A stretch of DNA of 64,000 bases from Prauserella cavernicola. Its GTDB lineage: Bacteria; Actinomycetota; Actinomycetes; Mycobacteriales; Pseudonocardiaceae. The notes below the pieces were generated by a model. That model searched no databases. It was not told the origin of the DNA and saw nothing but the letters and a program-made list of their open reading frames with translations. Position 1 is the stretch's first letter, and each line of letters starts with the position of its first letter. A program made the position numbers and the translations under genes. The DNA lies in contig NZ_JAENJH010000004.1 in the NCBI RefSeq assembly GCF_016595675.1, positions 372,001-436,000 of the forward strand. The letters run 5' to 3'. Below, piece after piece: positions 35,459-43,952 of this stretch.

Positions 35459-36456
35459 GTGCGCAGCTTCGCGATGACCTCCTGGCCGTAGGCGGCCAGG
35501 GTGCGCTCCCGTTCGTCGTGCATCAGGTACACGGCGAACTGGTCCACCCCCAGCTCAGCCAGTTCCTCCAGCCTCCGCACGTGGGCCGAGGCGGGGCCCA
35601 GCACGCAGAACCGGTCGACGATCTCGTCCGGCACGAAGTCGGTCGACGGGTTGCCCGCCTTGCCGTGATGGGCGTAGTCGTAGCCGTGCCTGCCCTCGAT
35701 GTAGTCGGTCAGCTCGTGCGGCACCGGGCCCGAGTCGCCGTAGCGCGCCACCAGGTCGGCGACGTGGTTGCCGACCATGCCGCCGAACCAGCGCAGCTGC
35801 TCGCGCTGGTGCGGCAGATCGTCGCCGACGTAGGCCGGAGCCGCGACGCACACCGTGATGCCCGCCGGGTCCCGGCCCGCCGCGCGCGCCGCGTCGCGCA
35901 CCGAACCGATCGTCCAGCGCGCGATCGCCGGGTCGGCGCACTGCAGGATGAACCCGTCGGCCTGCTCACCTGCGAGCTTCAGTGCCTTCGGGCCGTAGCC
36001 CGCCATCCACATCTCGAGCCGCCCGTCCCGCACCCACGGGATCCGCACCGGCTCGTCGCGGCCGAGAGTCGCGGTGCGTCCCTCGGCCAGTTCCTTCACC
36101 GCGTGCATGCAGTCCCTGAGCGTGGCCAATGTGGATGGTGGTTTGCCGACCACCCGGTGGGCGGAGTCACCCCTCCCGATCCCGCACACCGTCCGGTTGC
36201 CGTACATGTCGTTGAGCGTCGCGAACAGCGACGCCAGCACCGACCAGTCGCGCGTACCGGGACTGGTCACCATCGGCCCCACCACCATCGACGACGTGGC
36301 GGCGAGGATCCGCGAGAAGATCACGAACGGCTCCTGCCACAGCACCACCGAGTCGAAGGTCCAGCCGTAGCCGAAACCCTGTTCCTCGGCCATCGTCATC
36401 AGCCGCACGACCTCGCTCGCGGGCGGGTCGGTCTGCAGCACCACACCGAAGTCCAC
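35455..36456 (-). CDS. LLM-class F420-dependent oxidoreductase (TIGR03842-like)
   Basis: A 333-residue luciferase-like TIM-barrel enzyme. Features are MDFGVVLQTDPPASEVVRLM, the WTFDSVVLWQEPFV segment, the GIGRGDSAHRVVGK cofactor-phosphate region and MWMAGYGPKALKLAGEQADG. It matches the actinobacterial subgroup usually found beside hydantoinase genes and predicted to use F420. GTG start. It is the last gene of the operon NCS1 permease - amidase - dihydropyrimidinase - LLM and the only redox enzyme on that strand, so it is a candidate for the first (reductive) or an alternative oxidative step of pyrimidine breakdown (inference). Confidence 0.88.
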   Translation of the reverse strand: MDFGVVLQTDPPASEVVRLMTMAEEQGFGYGWTFDSVVLWQEPFVIFSRILAATSSMVVGPMVTSPGTRDWSVLASLFATLNDMYGNRTVCGIGRGDSAHRVVGKPPSTLATLRDCMHAVKELAEGRTATLGRDEPVRIPWVRDGRLEMWMAGYGPKALKLAGEQADGFILQCADPAIARWTIGSVRDAARAAGRDPAGITVCVAAPAYVGDDLPHQREQLRWFGGMVGNHVADLVARYGDSGPVPHELTDYIEGRHGYDYAHHGKAGNPSTDFVPDEIVDRFCVLGPASAHVRRLEELAELGVDQFAVYLMHDERERTLAAYGQEVIAKLRT

Positions 36457-36467
36457 GTCGCCGCTCC

Positions 36468-37853
36468 CTAGTTCAGGTACTGGCAGAGGTCACGGGACAG
36501 GAACCGGCCGTGCCCGGCCGAACCGTGGTACTCGCCGCGATCCACCACGACGCGCCCGCGCGAGAGCACCGTGGTCACCGCGCCGGTGATCCGCAGTCCC
36601 TCGTAGGCCGAGTAGTCCACGGCCATGTGGTGCGTCGCCGCCGAGATCGTCTGCTCCGCCTTCGGGTCGTAGAGCACGATGTCGGCGTCCGAGCCCGGCG
36701 CGATGACCCCCTTGCGCGGGTACAGCCCGAACATCCGGGCCGGGGTGGTCGAGCAGGTCTCCACCCAGCGCGCGAGCGAGATCTCCCCGGCGACCACGCC
36801 CTGGTGCAGCAGGTCCATCCGGTGCTCGACACCCGGCATCCCGTTGGGGATCTTGGAGAAGTCGCCGCGGCCGAGTTCCTTCTGGTCCTTGAAACAGAAC
36901 GGGCAGTGGTCGGTGGACACCACCGACAGGTCGTTGGTCCGCAGTCCCCGCCACAGGTCGCCCTGGTGCGACTTCTCGCGCAGCGGGGGAGAGGCGACGT
37001 ACTTGGCGCCCTCGAAACCCGGCTTCGCCAGGTCCTCGATGGACAGGTACAGGTACTGTGGGCACGTCTCGGCGAACACGTTCTGCCCCTCGTCGCGCGC
37101 CCCCGCGACGGCCGCGAGTGCCTGCGCGGCGGAGAGGTGCACGATGTAGAGCGGCGCCCCGGTGACCTTGGCCAGGGTGATGGCCCGCGACGTGGCCTCG
37201 CCCTCCAGTTCCGGCGGCCGCGTGTAGCCGTGCTGCACCGGATCGCCCTTGCCCTCGGCCAGAGCCTGCGCCACCAGCTGGTCGATCGCGATGCCGTTCT
37301 CGGCGTGCATCATGATCGTGGAGCCGGTCTCGGTGGCCTTGCGCATGGCGCGCAGGATCTCGCCGTCGGTGGAGTAGAACACGCCGGGATAGGCCATGAA
37401 CATCTTGAAGCTGCTCACCCCGGCGTCCACGCAGGACTCCATCTCCTTGAGGGTGGCGTCGTTGACGTCGGAGACGATCATGTGGAAGCCGTAGTCGATG
37501 GCGCAGTCGCCGTCGGCCTTCTCGTGCCACTTGTCCAGTGTGGACAACAACGAGGTTCCCTTGGCCTGCACCGCGAAGTCGATGATCGTGGTGGTGCCGC
37601 CGAACGCGGCCGCGCGCGTGCCCGTCTCGAACGTGTCGGCCGAGAACGTGCCGCCGAAGGGCATCTCCATGTGGGTGTGGGCGTCGATGCCGCCGGGCAG
37701 TACGTACCTTCCCGTCGCGTCGAGCACCGTGTCGGCCTCGGTGAGCATCCCCGGTGTGGTGACCGCGGCGATCGTCTCGCCGTCCACCAGCACGTCGGCC
37801 TCCACCGCGCCGGAGGAGGAGAGCACCGTGCCGCCCTTGATCAGAGTTCGCAT
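36468..37853 (-). CDS. hydA: Dihydropyrimidinase (D-hydantoinase)
   Basis: A 461-residue zinc amidohydrolase opening 5,6-dihydrouracil or dihydrothymine to N-carbamoyl-beta-amino acids. All metal ligands are visible: H59 and H61 (GIDAHTHMEM), carbamylated K150 (SSFKMFMAYPG), H183 (MMHAEN), H239 (IVHLS) and D315 (STDHCPF). The SDADIVLYDP return strand closes the barrel's sandwich. Length is typical. ATG 37853 (MRTLIKGG) is favoured; an in-frame GTG 9 bp upstream is possible. It follows the amidase by 13 bp and precedes the LLM gene by 11 bp. Confidence 0.95.
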   Translation of the reverse strand: MRTLIKGGTVLSSSGAVEADVLVDGETIAAVTTPGMLTEADTVLDATGRYVLPGGIDAHTHMEMPFGGTFSADTFETGTRAAAFGGTTTIIDFAVQAKGTSLLSTLDKWHEKADGDCAIDYGFHMIVSDVNDATLKEMESCVDAGVSSFKMFMAYPGVFYSTDGEILRAMRKATETGSTIMMHAENGIAIDQLVAQALAEGKGDPVQHGYTRPPELEGEATSRAITLAKVTGAPLYIVHLSAAQALAAVAGARDEGQNVFAETCPQYLYLSIEDLAKPGFEGAKYVASPPLREKSHQGDLWRGLRTNDLSVVSTDHCPFCFKDQKELGRGDFSKIPNGMPGVEHRMDLLHQGVVAGEISLARWVETCSTTPARMFGLYPRKGVIAPGSDADIVLYDPKAEQTISAATHHMAVDYSAYEGLRITGAVTTVLSRGRVVVDRGEYHGSAGHGRFLSRDLCQYLN

Positions 37854-37866
37854 CCCTGGCACCGCC

Positions 37867-38709
37867 TCACGGGTTCACGAGCGTCGAGTAGGAGTCGGGC
37901 CTGCGATCGCGGTAGAACGCCCACAGCTCGCGCACCTCGGCCAGCTTGTCCATGTCGAGGTCGCGCACCACCACCTCGTCGTCGGTGTCCGACGCCGCCT
38001 CGCCGACCAGCTCGCCACGCGGGTCGACGAAGTAGGTCTGGCCGTAGAAGTCGTTGTCGCCCAGTGGTTCCACGCCGACCCGGTTGATGGCGCCGACGTA
38101 GTACTCGTTGGCCACGGCGGCGGCGGGCTGCTCCAGCCGCCACAGGTACTGCGACAGGCCCCTGCTCGTCGCGGAAGGATTGAACACGATCTTGGCGCCC
38201 GCGAGCCCGAACGCGCGCCAGCCCTCGGGAAAGTGCCGGTCGTAGCAGATGTAGACGCCGATGCGGCCCACCGCGGTGTCGAAGATCGGGTAGCCCGTGT
38301 TGCCGGGCCGGAAGTAGAACTTCTCCCAGAACCCCTTCACCTGCGGGATGTGGTTCTTGCGGTACTTGCCGAGGTAGGTTCCGTCGGCGTCGATCACGGC
38401 CGCGGTGTTGTAGAGCACGCCCGGCTGTTCCTGCTCGTACATCGGCACGACCAGCACCACGCCGTGGCGCTCGGCGACCTCCCGCATCAGCTCGGTCGTC
38501 GGGCCGTCCGGGATGGCCTCGGTGTAGGAGTAGTACTCGGTGTCCTGCACCTGGCAGAAGTACGGGCCGTAGAACAGCTCCTGCAGGCACACCACCTGCG
38601 CACCCTGGGACGCGGCCCTGCCGATCGCGTCGACCGATGCGGCGATCATCGAGTCCTTGTCACCCGTCCACCGCTGCTGGACCAGGCCGGCTCTCACCAG
38701 TTCGCTCAC
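37867..38709 (-). CDS. Beta-ureidopropionase-type carbon-nitrogen hydrolase
   Basis: A 280-residue nitrilase-superfamily amidase. The Glu-Lys-Cys triad is E44 (LQELFYGPYF), K118 (KYRKNHIP) and C155 (GVYICYDRHFPE). The EKFYFRPGN and NPSATSRGLSQYLW segments are those of N-carbamoylputrescine/beta-ureidopropionase-like members. Beside a dihydropyrimidinase it most likely hydrolyses N-carbamoyl-beta-alanine and N-carbamoyl-beta-aminoisobutyrate to the beta-amino acid, CO2 and ammonia. The GTG start at 38709 lies 50 bp inside the upstream permease gene, an unusually long overlap for this operon. Confidence 0.92.
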   Translation of the reverse strand: MSELVRAGLVQQRWTGDKDSMIAASVDAIGRAASQGAQVVCLQELFYGPYFCQVQDTEYYSYTEAIPDGPTTELMREVAERHGVVLVVPMYEQEQPGVLYNTAAVIDADGTYLGKYRKNHIPQVKGFWEKFYFRPGNTGYPIFDTAVGRIGVYICYDRHFPEGWRAFGLAGAKIVFNPSATSRGLSQYLWRLEQPAAAVANEYYVGAINRVGVEPLGDNDFYGQTYFVDPRGELVGEAASDTDDEVVVRDLDMDKLAEVRELWAFYRDRRPDSYSTLVNP

Positions 38710-40258
38710 TTGCCGTCTCCTCCTTCTCGTACTCCGGAATGGGAATGTCGCGTCCCTGTGCCGTGGGCAGTGTGAGCACGAGGTACACCACGATCGCGGC
38801 GACCAGTCCCACCACCCAGCTGTAGTCGTAGAGGGCCCGGAAAGCGGGGATCAGCCCGTTCTCGGGGAAGGGGCCCTCGCCGGGGGCCGAGTGGGCGCCC
38901 CCGACCGCGAGCACCGCACCCACCGCGGTGGCGACGAGCGCGCGCCAGTTCCAGCCGCCGTTGAACCAGTACCGGCCGCCGCGTTCGGCGAAGAGGTCCG
39001 CCAGCGCGAGCCGCGTCCGCGCCTGGATCCAGTAACCGGCCACCAGCACGCCTGCGATCGCGGCGAGCACACCGCCGTAGAAGTTGAGCCAGGCGAAGAT
39101 GTAGATGTTGGGGTCGGAGATCAGCTCCCACGGCTGGATGGCGATGCCGATGACCCCGGTGATCAGCCCGCCGACCCGGAAGCTGATGCGTTTCGGGAAG
39201 GCGTTGGAGAAGTCGTAGGACGGGCTGACGACGTTGGCGGCGAGGTTGGCCGACACGGTGGCCAGCGTCAGGCCGACGAGCGCGATCACTACGACGACGG
39301 GGGAGGAGAACCGGGCGGCCAGCAGCACCGGGTCCCAGATCGCCTCGCCGTAGATCACGATGCCGCCGGAAGTGATCATGATGGACACGATCGCCATGAA
39401 CGACATCGTGGTCGGCAGGCCCAGCACCTGTCCGAGCGCCTGTTTGCGCTGGCTCACGCCGAAGCGCGTGAAGTCCGGCATGTTCAGCGACAGCGTGGCC
39501 CAGAACGCGATCATGCCCATCAGCGACGGCGCGAACACCGTCCAGAACTCGGTCCCCCAGCCCAGCTGCGAGGGCTGCGAGAAGATCGGCCCGAAGCCGC
39601 CCGCCTCCACGAGCACCCAGCCGAGCAGGATCAGGAACCCGACGGTGACCAGTGGTGCGGTCCAGCTCTCGAAGCGGCGCACGGCGTCGATGCCGCGCCA
39701 GATGATGAGCATCTGGAACGCCCAGAACAGCAGGAAACCCAGCCACATCGTCCACGGCTGGCCCAGCACGGCGGGCGCGTTCGTCCAGCCGTCACCGACC
39801 AGCTCACCGAGGATGACGAAGATGGCTTGCCCGCCGACCCACGTCTGGATGCCGAACCAGCCGCAGGCGACGAAACCGCGCAGCAGCGCGGCCAGGTTGG
39901 CGCCCCGCGTGCCGTAGAACGCGCGGGCGAACACCGGGAAGGGAATTCCGTACTTCGTTCCCGCATGGCTGTTGAGCAACATGGGGGCGAGCACGATGAG
40001 GTTGCCGAGGGTGATGGTGAGAAAGGCCTGGACCCAGTTCATCCCGATCGCGATCAGGCCGGAGGCGAGCAGATAGGAGGGAATGTTGTGAGCCATTCCC
40101 ATCCACAGTGCGAAATAGTTGTAGGTGGTCCAGGTTCGTCGCTCGACGGGTACCGGGGCGAGTTCGGCGTTGAAGTACCGGCTGCCGTGAAGTGACGACA
40201 CATCGCGTAGTTCCACCCGGCCGTCCGGGTGCCGAAGCTGTGCGGTGGTCGGCTCCAT
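38660..40258 (-). CDS. NCS1-family nucleobase:cation symporter
   Basis: A 532-residue secondary transporter with the 12-helix LeuT-like fold of NCS1 (cytosine, uracil, allantoin, hydantoin permeases). Family hallmarks are ERRTWTTYNYFALWMGMAHNIPSY at helix 1 (in pattern), GIPFPVFARAFYGTRGANLAALLRG, WFGIQTWVGGQA and LNMPDFTRF. The C-tail is hydrophilic. It should bring a pyrimidine or dihydropyrimidine/hydantoin into the cell. First gene of the minus-strand operon, ATG at 40258. Its last 16 codons overlap the amidase start. The upstream 129 bp hold a CGACA-TTC-TGTCG palindrome. Confidence 0.93.
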   Translation of the reverse strand: MEPTTAQLRHPDGRVELRDVSSLHGSRYFNAELAPVPVERRTWTTYNYFALWMGMAHNIPSYLLASGLIAIGMNWVQAFLTITLGNLIVLAPMLLNSHAGTKYGIPFPVFARAFYGTRGANLAALLRGFVACGWFGIQTWVGGQAIFVILGELVGDGWTNAPAVLGQPWTMWLGFLLFWAFQMLIIWRGIDAVRRFESWTAPLVTVGFLILLGWVLVEAGGFGPIFSQPSQLGWGTEFWTVFAPSLMGMIAFWATLSLNMPDFTRFGVSQRKQALGQVLGLPTTMSFMAIVSIMITSGGIVIYGEAIWDPVLLAARFSSPVVVVIALVGLTLATVSANLAANVVSPSYDFSNAFPKRISFRVGGLITGVIGIAIQPWELISDPNIYIFAWLNFYGGVLAAIAGVLVAGYWIQARTRLALADLFAERGGRYWFNGGWNWRALVATAVGAVLAVGGAHSAPGEGPFPENGLIPAFRALYDYSWVVGLVAAIVVYLVLTLPTAQGRDIPIPEYEKEETASERTGESRPGPAAVDG

Positions 40259-40326
40259 TGCGGCATCGTGCTCGCCTCGCGCGCACGCCGGGGACTTGCA
40301 GAGTGTTCACTGTTGGCCGTCCCGGA

Positions 40327-40339
40327 CGACATTCTGTCG
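40327..40339. promoter_or_regulatory. Small palindrome upstream of the pyrimidine operon
   Basis: CGACATTCTGTCG has 5-bp arms and lies 69 bp before the NCS1 permease start. It is a possible operator (for example for PucR), but a consensus is not known to me. No clear promoter boxes are seen. Confidence 0.25.
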
Positions 40340-40387
40340 ATTGCGCGGGGCTGGAAGCGGTGGTTGTCACGCCGGGGAAACCTGAAT

Positions 40388-40440
40388 GCAGTGAAGGGCA
40401 CCTTTACTGCGCTGGATGCAGTAAAGGTGCCCTTCACCGC
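40388..40440. repeat. Long palindromic repeat, copy 3
   Basis: 23-bp arms with one A/C mismatch flank the loop GCTGGAT. It is placed 25 bp after the stop codon of the minus-strand subtilisin-inhibitor gene and upstream of the NCS1 operon, fitting a terminator that separates the two. Confidence 0.85.
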
Positions 40441-40465
40441 ATGGGTGCTCTGGCCGGGGAACGCG

Positions 40466-40843
40466 TCAGAAGGCGAAGACGCCCGCGGACTCGGCGTCGG
40501 CGACGCACTCGTTGGAGTATTCGGTGCTGAAGCGCACCGGCTCGCCGCGCCAGTGGCCGGTGGCCTCGGCCTGCAGCGGCGCGAAGATCATCGTGCACGC
40601 CTGGTTCTTGGTGGCGAGTCGCGCGAAGTCGCCGTCGGCGGCCTCCAGCGCGTCGCACGCGTCGGCGGTGGCCGGATGCGTTCCCGAGGCGGGGTCGCAG
40701 TCGAGCTGCACCGCGCGGGCCGCGCCGTCGGCGGTCTGCAGCGTCAGGGTCAGGGACGAGTCGGAGGTGTCCGGAGAGGGGCCGCCGATACACAGCATCG
40801 TGAGCGTGCAGGCGGCGAGCGATCCGGCGGCGAACATGGGCAT
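40466..40843 (-). CDS. Subtilisin inhibitor-like (SSI family) secreted protein
   Basis: A 125-residue small protein whose C-terminal 95 residues match the Streptomyces subtilisin inhibitor family. These include LDCDPASGTHPATADACDAL, the reactive loop ACTMIFAPL and the terminal FSTEYSNEC...GVFAF. Cysteine spacing (C49-C63, C83-C113) reproduces the two SSI disulfides. The P1 position equivalent to SSI Met73 is M85, so subtilisin-type proteases are the expected targets. The N-terminus is odd: MPMFAAGSLAACTLTMLCIGG lacks positive charges but has an LAAC lipobox-like stretch, so export or lipid anchoring is plausible yet atypical. It lies 36 bp behind pucR, inside the pyrimidine cluster. Confidence 0.85.
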   Translation of the reverse strand: MPMFAAGSLAACTLTMLCIGGPSPDTSDSSLTLTLQTADGAARAVQLDCDPASGTHPATADACDALEAADGDFARLATKNQACTMIFAPLQAEATGHWRGEPVRFSTEYSNECVADAESAGVFAF

Positions 40844-40878
40844 GATTCGGGTATCGGCAGACTCGCCGGAGAAGTGAG

Positions 40879-42525
40879 CTACTCGGCCGGGTGGTCGTCG
40901 TCGCTCGATCGGGCGAGTAGGTCGTGTACCAGGAGTGCCACGTGCAGCGAGAGCATCGATTCCGGGTCCTCGAGCTGCACGCCCAGCACCTGCTCCACGC
41001 GGGCGAGCTGCTGGTAGTAGGCCGTGCGCGAGGTGTGTGCCGCCGCCGCGGCCGCCGACTTGTTGCCGCCCTGCTCGCAGAAGTGCCGCAGCGCCTGCAC
41101 CAGCCGGGTGCCCGACGCCGCGTCGCGCGCGAGCAGCGGACCCAGCTCGCGTGCCGCGAACGCCGCCAGCCGGTCGTCGTCGCCGAGCAGGTGCAGTAGT
41201 CCGCGCAGCCGTACGTCCTCGAGCCGGTGGTAGCCGCAGCGGGGCTCGGTCCCTGTCCGCAGCGCCGCCGCCGCGACGTGGGCGGCCTCGGTGAGGCTGC
41301 GGCCCGCGTCGGCCGCGGTCTCCACCGCCGTGCCGACCGCGAGCACCACCGGCACCGAGGGCCGCACCTGCCGCACCTCACGCGCGAGCCGCCGCAGCAC
41401 CGCCGCCGTGTTGGCCTGCGGCGACAGCGACAGCAGCGCGCGCACGCTCGTGTCGTCCACGGTCGCCACCAGCGCCGACACCCGCGCCCTGCGGGTGGCC
41501 AGCGCCGTGGCCTCGGCGAGCTCCCGCAGCAGCGGCTGCGCCGAGGCGGCCTGCGGCGCGGAGGCCGTGCCGGTGAGCCGCGGCCGGATCGCGGCGCCCA
41601 CGAGCCTGCGCCCGGTCAGCGGCACCCGCAGCGCCGAGGCCCGCGCGGCGAGCTCGGCCGGGGTCACGGGCGAGGCGAGCAGCTCGGCCAGCACCGCGCG
41701 GTGGGCCTGGCGCTCCAGCGTGTCGCCGTCCTTGGCCAGCAGGTGGTGCACCGCCAGCGCCGACGCGGCCCGCTCGGCCACCACCACGTAGCGGTGCGGC
41801 GGCGGTTCGGCACACGCGACGACGAGCCGCCCCCAGTCGTGGCCCCGCGCGCCGACGATCGTCACCAGCCAGCCCGCGTCGGTGTCGTAGCCCGTGCGCT
41901 CGCCCATGCGCACCGCGCGCGAGCGGGGCTGCCAGCCGTCGAGCAGCTCGGTGGCGTCGGCTCCCGTCGCGTCGTAGGCGAGCACCTCGTGCGACAGCGT
42001 CTCCAGTACCACCGGCTGCCCCGTCAGCCGCGCGACCTCGCGCAGGACGACCCTCGGTTCGGCGCCGGAGACGGTGAGCGCGGTGAACGTCTCGTGCACC
42101 TGCTCGGCCGCGCGCAGCTCGGCCACCTGCGCGTCGACGATCAACCCGTTGACGGCCTCGGTGACCGTGACGTAGCGGGTCTCGCGCGAGAGCGTCACCA
42201 GCGGCAGGCCGTGCTTCTCGGCGGCGCCGACGAGCGCGGCGGGCAGCCGGTCGCTCCAGTGCCGCACCAGCTCCACGACGAGCCCGCTGACCCCGACCCC
42301 GGCCAGCTCCTCGACGTAGCGCGCGAGCGCGAGGTCGTCGTCCGGCAGCGCGATGCCCGTGGTGAGCACCAGCTCGCCGCCTTTGAGCAGGTGGGCGATG
42401 TCGGCGACCTCCGCGACGTGCACCCAGCGCACGTGCGCGTCGAGCCCGTCGGCGCCCGCGACCACGCGGGCCCCACCGTGCCGCACCACCGGCAGCGCCA
42501 GCACCTCCGCGACGGTCGGGTACAT
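40879..42525 (-). CDS. PucR-family transcriptional regulator
   Basis: A 548-residue regulator. Residues 1-130 form the PucR N-terminal sensory domain (PTVAEVLALPVVRHGGARVVAG; LVLTTGIALPDDD). A GGDEF-like middle part follows, and the C-terminal helix-turn-helix of the family is GNKSAAAAAAHTSRTAYYQQLARVEQVLG. PucR proteins control purine, pyrimidine, hydantoin or amino-acid catabolism. Placed between the pyrimidine importer/hydrolase operon and the divergent aminotransferase/dehydrogenase pair, it is the obvious regulator of both. ATG at 42525. Confidence 0.92.
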   Translation of the reverse strand: MYPTVAEVLALPVVRHGGARVVAGADGLDAHVRWVHVAEVADIAHLLKGGELVLTTGIALPDDDLALARYVEELAGVGVSGLVVELVRHWSDRLPAALVGAAEKHGLPLVTLSRETRYVTVTEAVNGLIVDAQVAELRAAEQVHETFTALTVSGAEPRVVLREVARLTGQPVVLETLSHEVLAYDATGADATELLDGWQPRSRAVRMGERTGYDTDAGWLVTIVGARGHDWGRLVVACAEPPPHRYVVVAERAASALAVHHLLAKDGDTLERQAHRAVLAELLASPVTPAELAARASALRVPLTGRRLVGAAIRPRLTGTASAPQAASAQPLLRELAEATALATRRARVSALVATVDDTSVRALLSLSPQANTAAVLRRLAREVRQVRPSVPVVLAVGTAVETAADAGRSLTEAAHVAAAALRTGTEPRCGYHRLEDVRLRGLLHLLGDDDRLAAFAARELGPLLARDAASGTRLVQALRHFCEQGGNKSAAAAAAHTSRTAYYQQLARVEQVLGVQLEDPESMLSLHVALLVHDLLARSSDDDHPAE

Positions 42526-42540
42526 GCGCCTCCTGCCCTC

Positions 42541-42565
42541 GCCGGAAAAACAGGCCGGAAAGCAG
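42541..42565. promoter_or_regulatory. Direct repeat in the pucR-aminotransferase intergenic region
   Basis: GCCGGAAAAACAG (42541-42553) is followed at once by GCCGGAAAGCAG (42554-42565). The 116-bp divergent region controls pucR and the aminotransferase operon, so the repeat is a candidate PucR binding site. Confidence 0.4.
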
Positions 42566-42641
42566 ACTGTACGGCGAAGTGCGGTTCTCGGTACATGTTG
42601 TCGGTGGCGTTGGTGCGGCGGGCGCCGTGAGACTCGGACAC

Positions 42642-43937
42642 ATGACGGAATCGGACCTCCTCGCGCGGCACCGGGCGGTCATGCCGGACTGGCTGGCGCT
42701 GTACTACTCGGAACCGCTTGAGATCGTGAGCGCGCACGGCAGGCACGTGACCGATTCGCGGGGCAGGACCTACCTCGACTTCTTCGCGGGCATCCTCACC
42801 AACGCCATCGGCTACGACGTCGCCGAGATCTCCGACGCGATCCGGCGTCAGCTCGACAGCGGCGTGCTGCACACCTCGACGCTGTACCTGATCCGCAAGC
42901 AGGTGGAGCTCGCCGAGCAGATCGCCGAGCTCTCCGGCATCCCCGACGCCAAGGTGTTCTTCACCAACTCCGGCACCGAGGCCAACGAGACCGCGCTGCT
43001 GCTCGCCACGCAGTACCGCCGCAGCAACCAGATCCTGGCGCTGCGCAACTCCTACCACGGCAGGGCCTTCGGCACCGTCGGCATCACCGGCAACCGGGGC
43101 TGGTCGGCGAGCTCGCTCTCGCCGGTGAAGGTCAGCTACGTGCACGGCGGCTACCCGTACCGCAGCCCGTTCGGGCACCTCTCGGGCGAGGACTACATCG
43201 CCGCGTGCGCCGACGATCTGCGCGACGTCCTGCAGACCACCACCTCCGGCGACGTCGCGGCGATGATCGTCGAGCCGATCCAGGGAGTCGGCGGGTTCGC
43301 CACCCCGCCCGACGGGCTGTTCGCCTCCTTCAAGGAGATCCTGGACGAGCACGGAATCCTGCTGATCTCCGACGAGGTGCAGACCGGCTGGGGCCGCACC
43401 GGTGAGCACTTCTGGGGCATGGACGCCCACGGCATGAAGCCCGACATCATGACCTTCGCGAAGGGCGTCGGCAACGGCCTCGCCATCGGCGGCGTGATCG
43501 CGCGCGGCGAGGTGATGGACTGTCTTCGGGCGAACTCGATCTCCACCTTCGGCGGCAACCCGGTCGCCACCGCGGCCGCCAAGGCCACTGTGGACTATCT
43601 GCTCGCGAACGACCTGCAGGGCAACGCCGCCAAGCTCGGCGACCGGTTGCTGTCCGGGCTGCGCGAGCTCGGCCAGGGCACCGGGATCGTCGGTGACGTC
43701 CGCGGCAAGGGCCTGATGATCGGCGTCGAACTGGTGCGGCCTGGCGGGAGAGAACCGAACCCGCCCGCAGCCGCGGCCGTGCTGGAGGAGACCCGGAGCC
43801 GGGGACTGCTCGTGGGCAAGGGCGGACTGCACAACAACGTCATCCGCCTCGCCCCGCCGATGACGCTCACCGCCGACGAGGCCGGACAGGCACTGGAGAT
43901 CCTCGGCGAGGCCATCACCGCCGCCGACGGCAGCTGA
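42642..43937 (+). CDS. Class III aminotransferase (beta-alanine/beta-amino acid)
   Basis: A 431-residue PLP enzyme of the acetylornithine/GABA/beta-alanine aminotransferase group. Cofactor sites are visible: FFTNSGTEANETAL (phosphate cup), SYHGRAFG, the VEPIQGVGG segment, ISDEVQTGWGRTG (Asp binding the pyridine nitrogen) and the Schiff-base lysine K274 (MTFAKGVGNG). Next to a methylmalonate-semialdehyde dehydrogenase and opposite a dihydropyrimidinase operon it most probably converts beta-alanine and beta-aminoisobutyrate into malonate and methylmalonate semialdehydes. ATG 42642 begins MTESDLLARH. The gap to the dehydrogenase is 15 bp. Confidence 0.92.
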   Translation: MTESDLLARHRAVMPDWLALYYSEPLEIVSAHGRHVTDSRGRTYLDFFAGILTNAIGYDVAEISDAIRRQLDSGVLHTSTLYLIRKQVELAEQIAELSGIPDAKVFFTNSGTEANETALLLATQYRRSNQILALRNSYHGRAFGTVGITGNRGWSASSLSPVKVSYVHGGYPYRSPFGHLSGEDYIAACADDLRDVLQTTTSGDVAAMIVEPIQGVGGFATPPDGLFASFKEILDEHGILLISDEVQTGWGRTGEHFWGMDAHGMKPDIMTFAKGVGNGLAIGGVIARGEVMDCLRANSISTFGGNPVATAAAKATVDYLLANDLQGNAAKLGDRLLSGLRELGQGTGIVGDVRGKGLMIGVELVRPGGREPNPPAAAAVLEETRSRGLLVGKGGLHNNVIRLAPPMTLTADEAGQALEILGEAITAADGS

Positions 43938-43952
43938 CGAAAGAGAGCTCGC

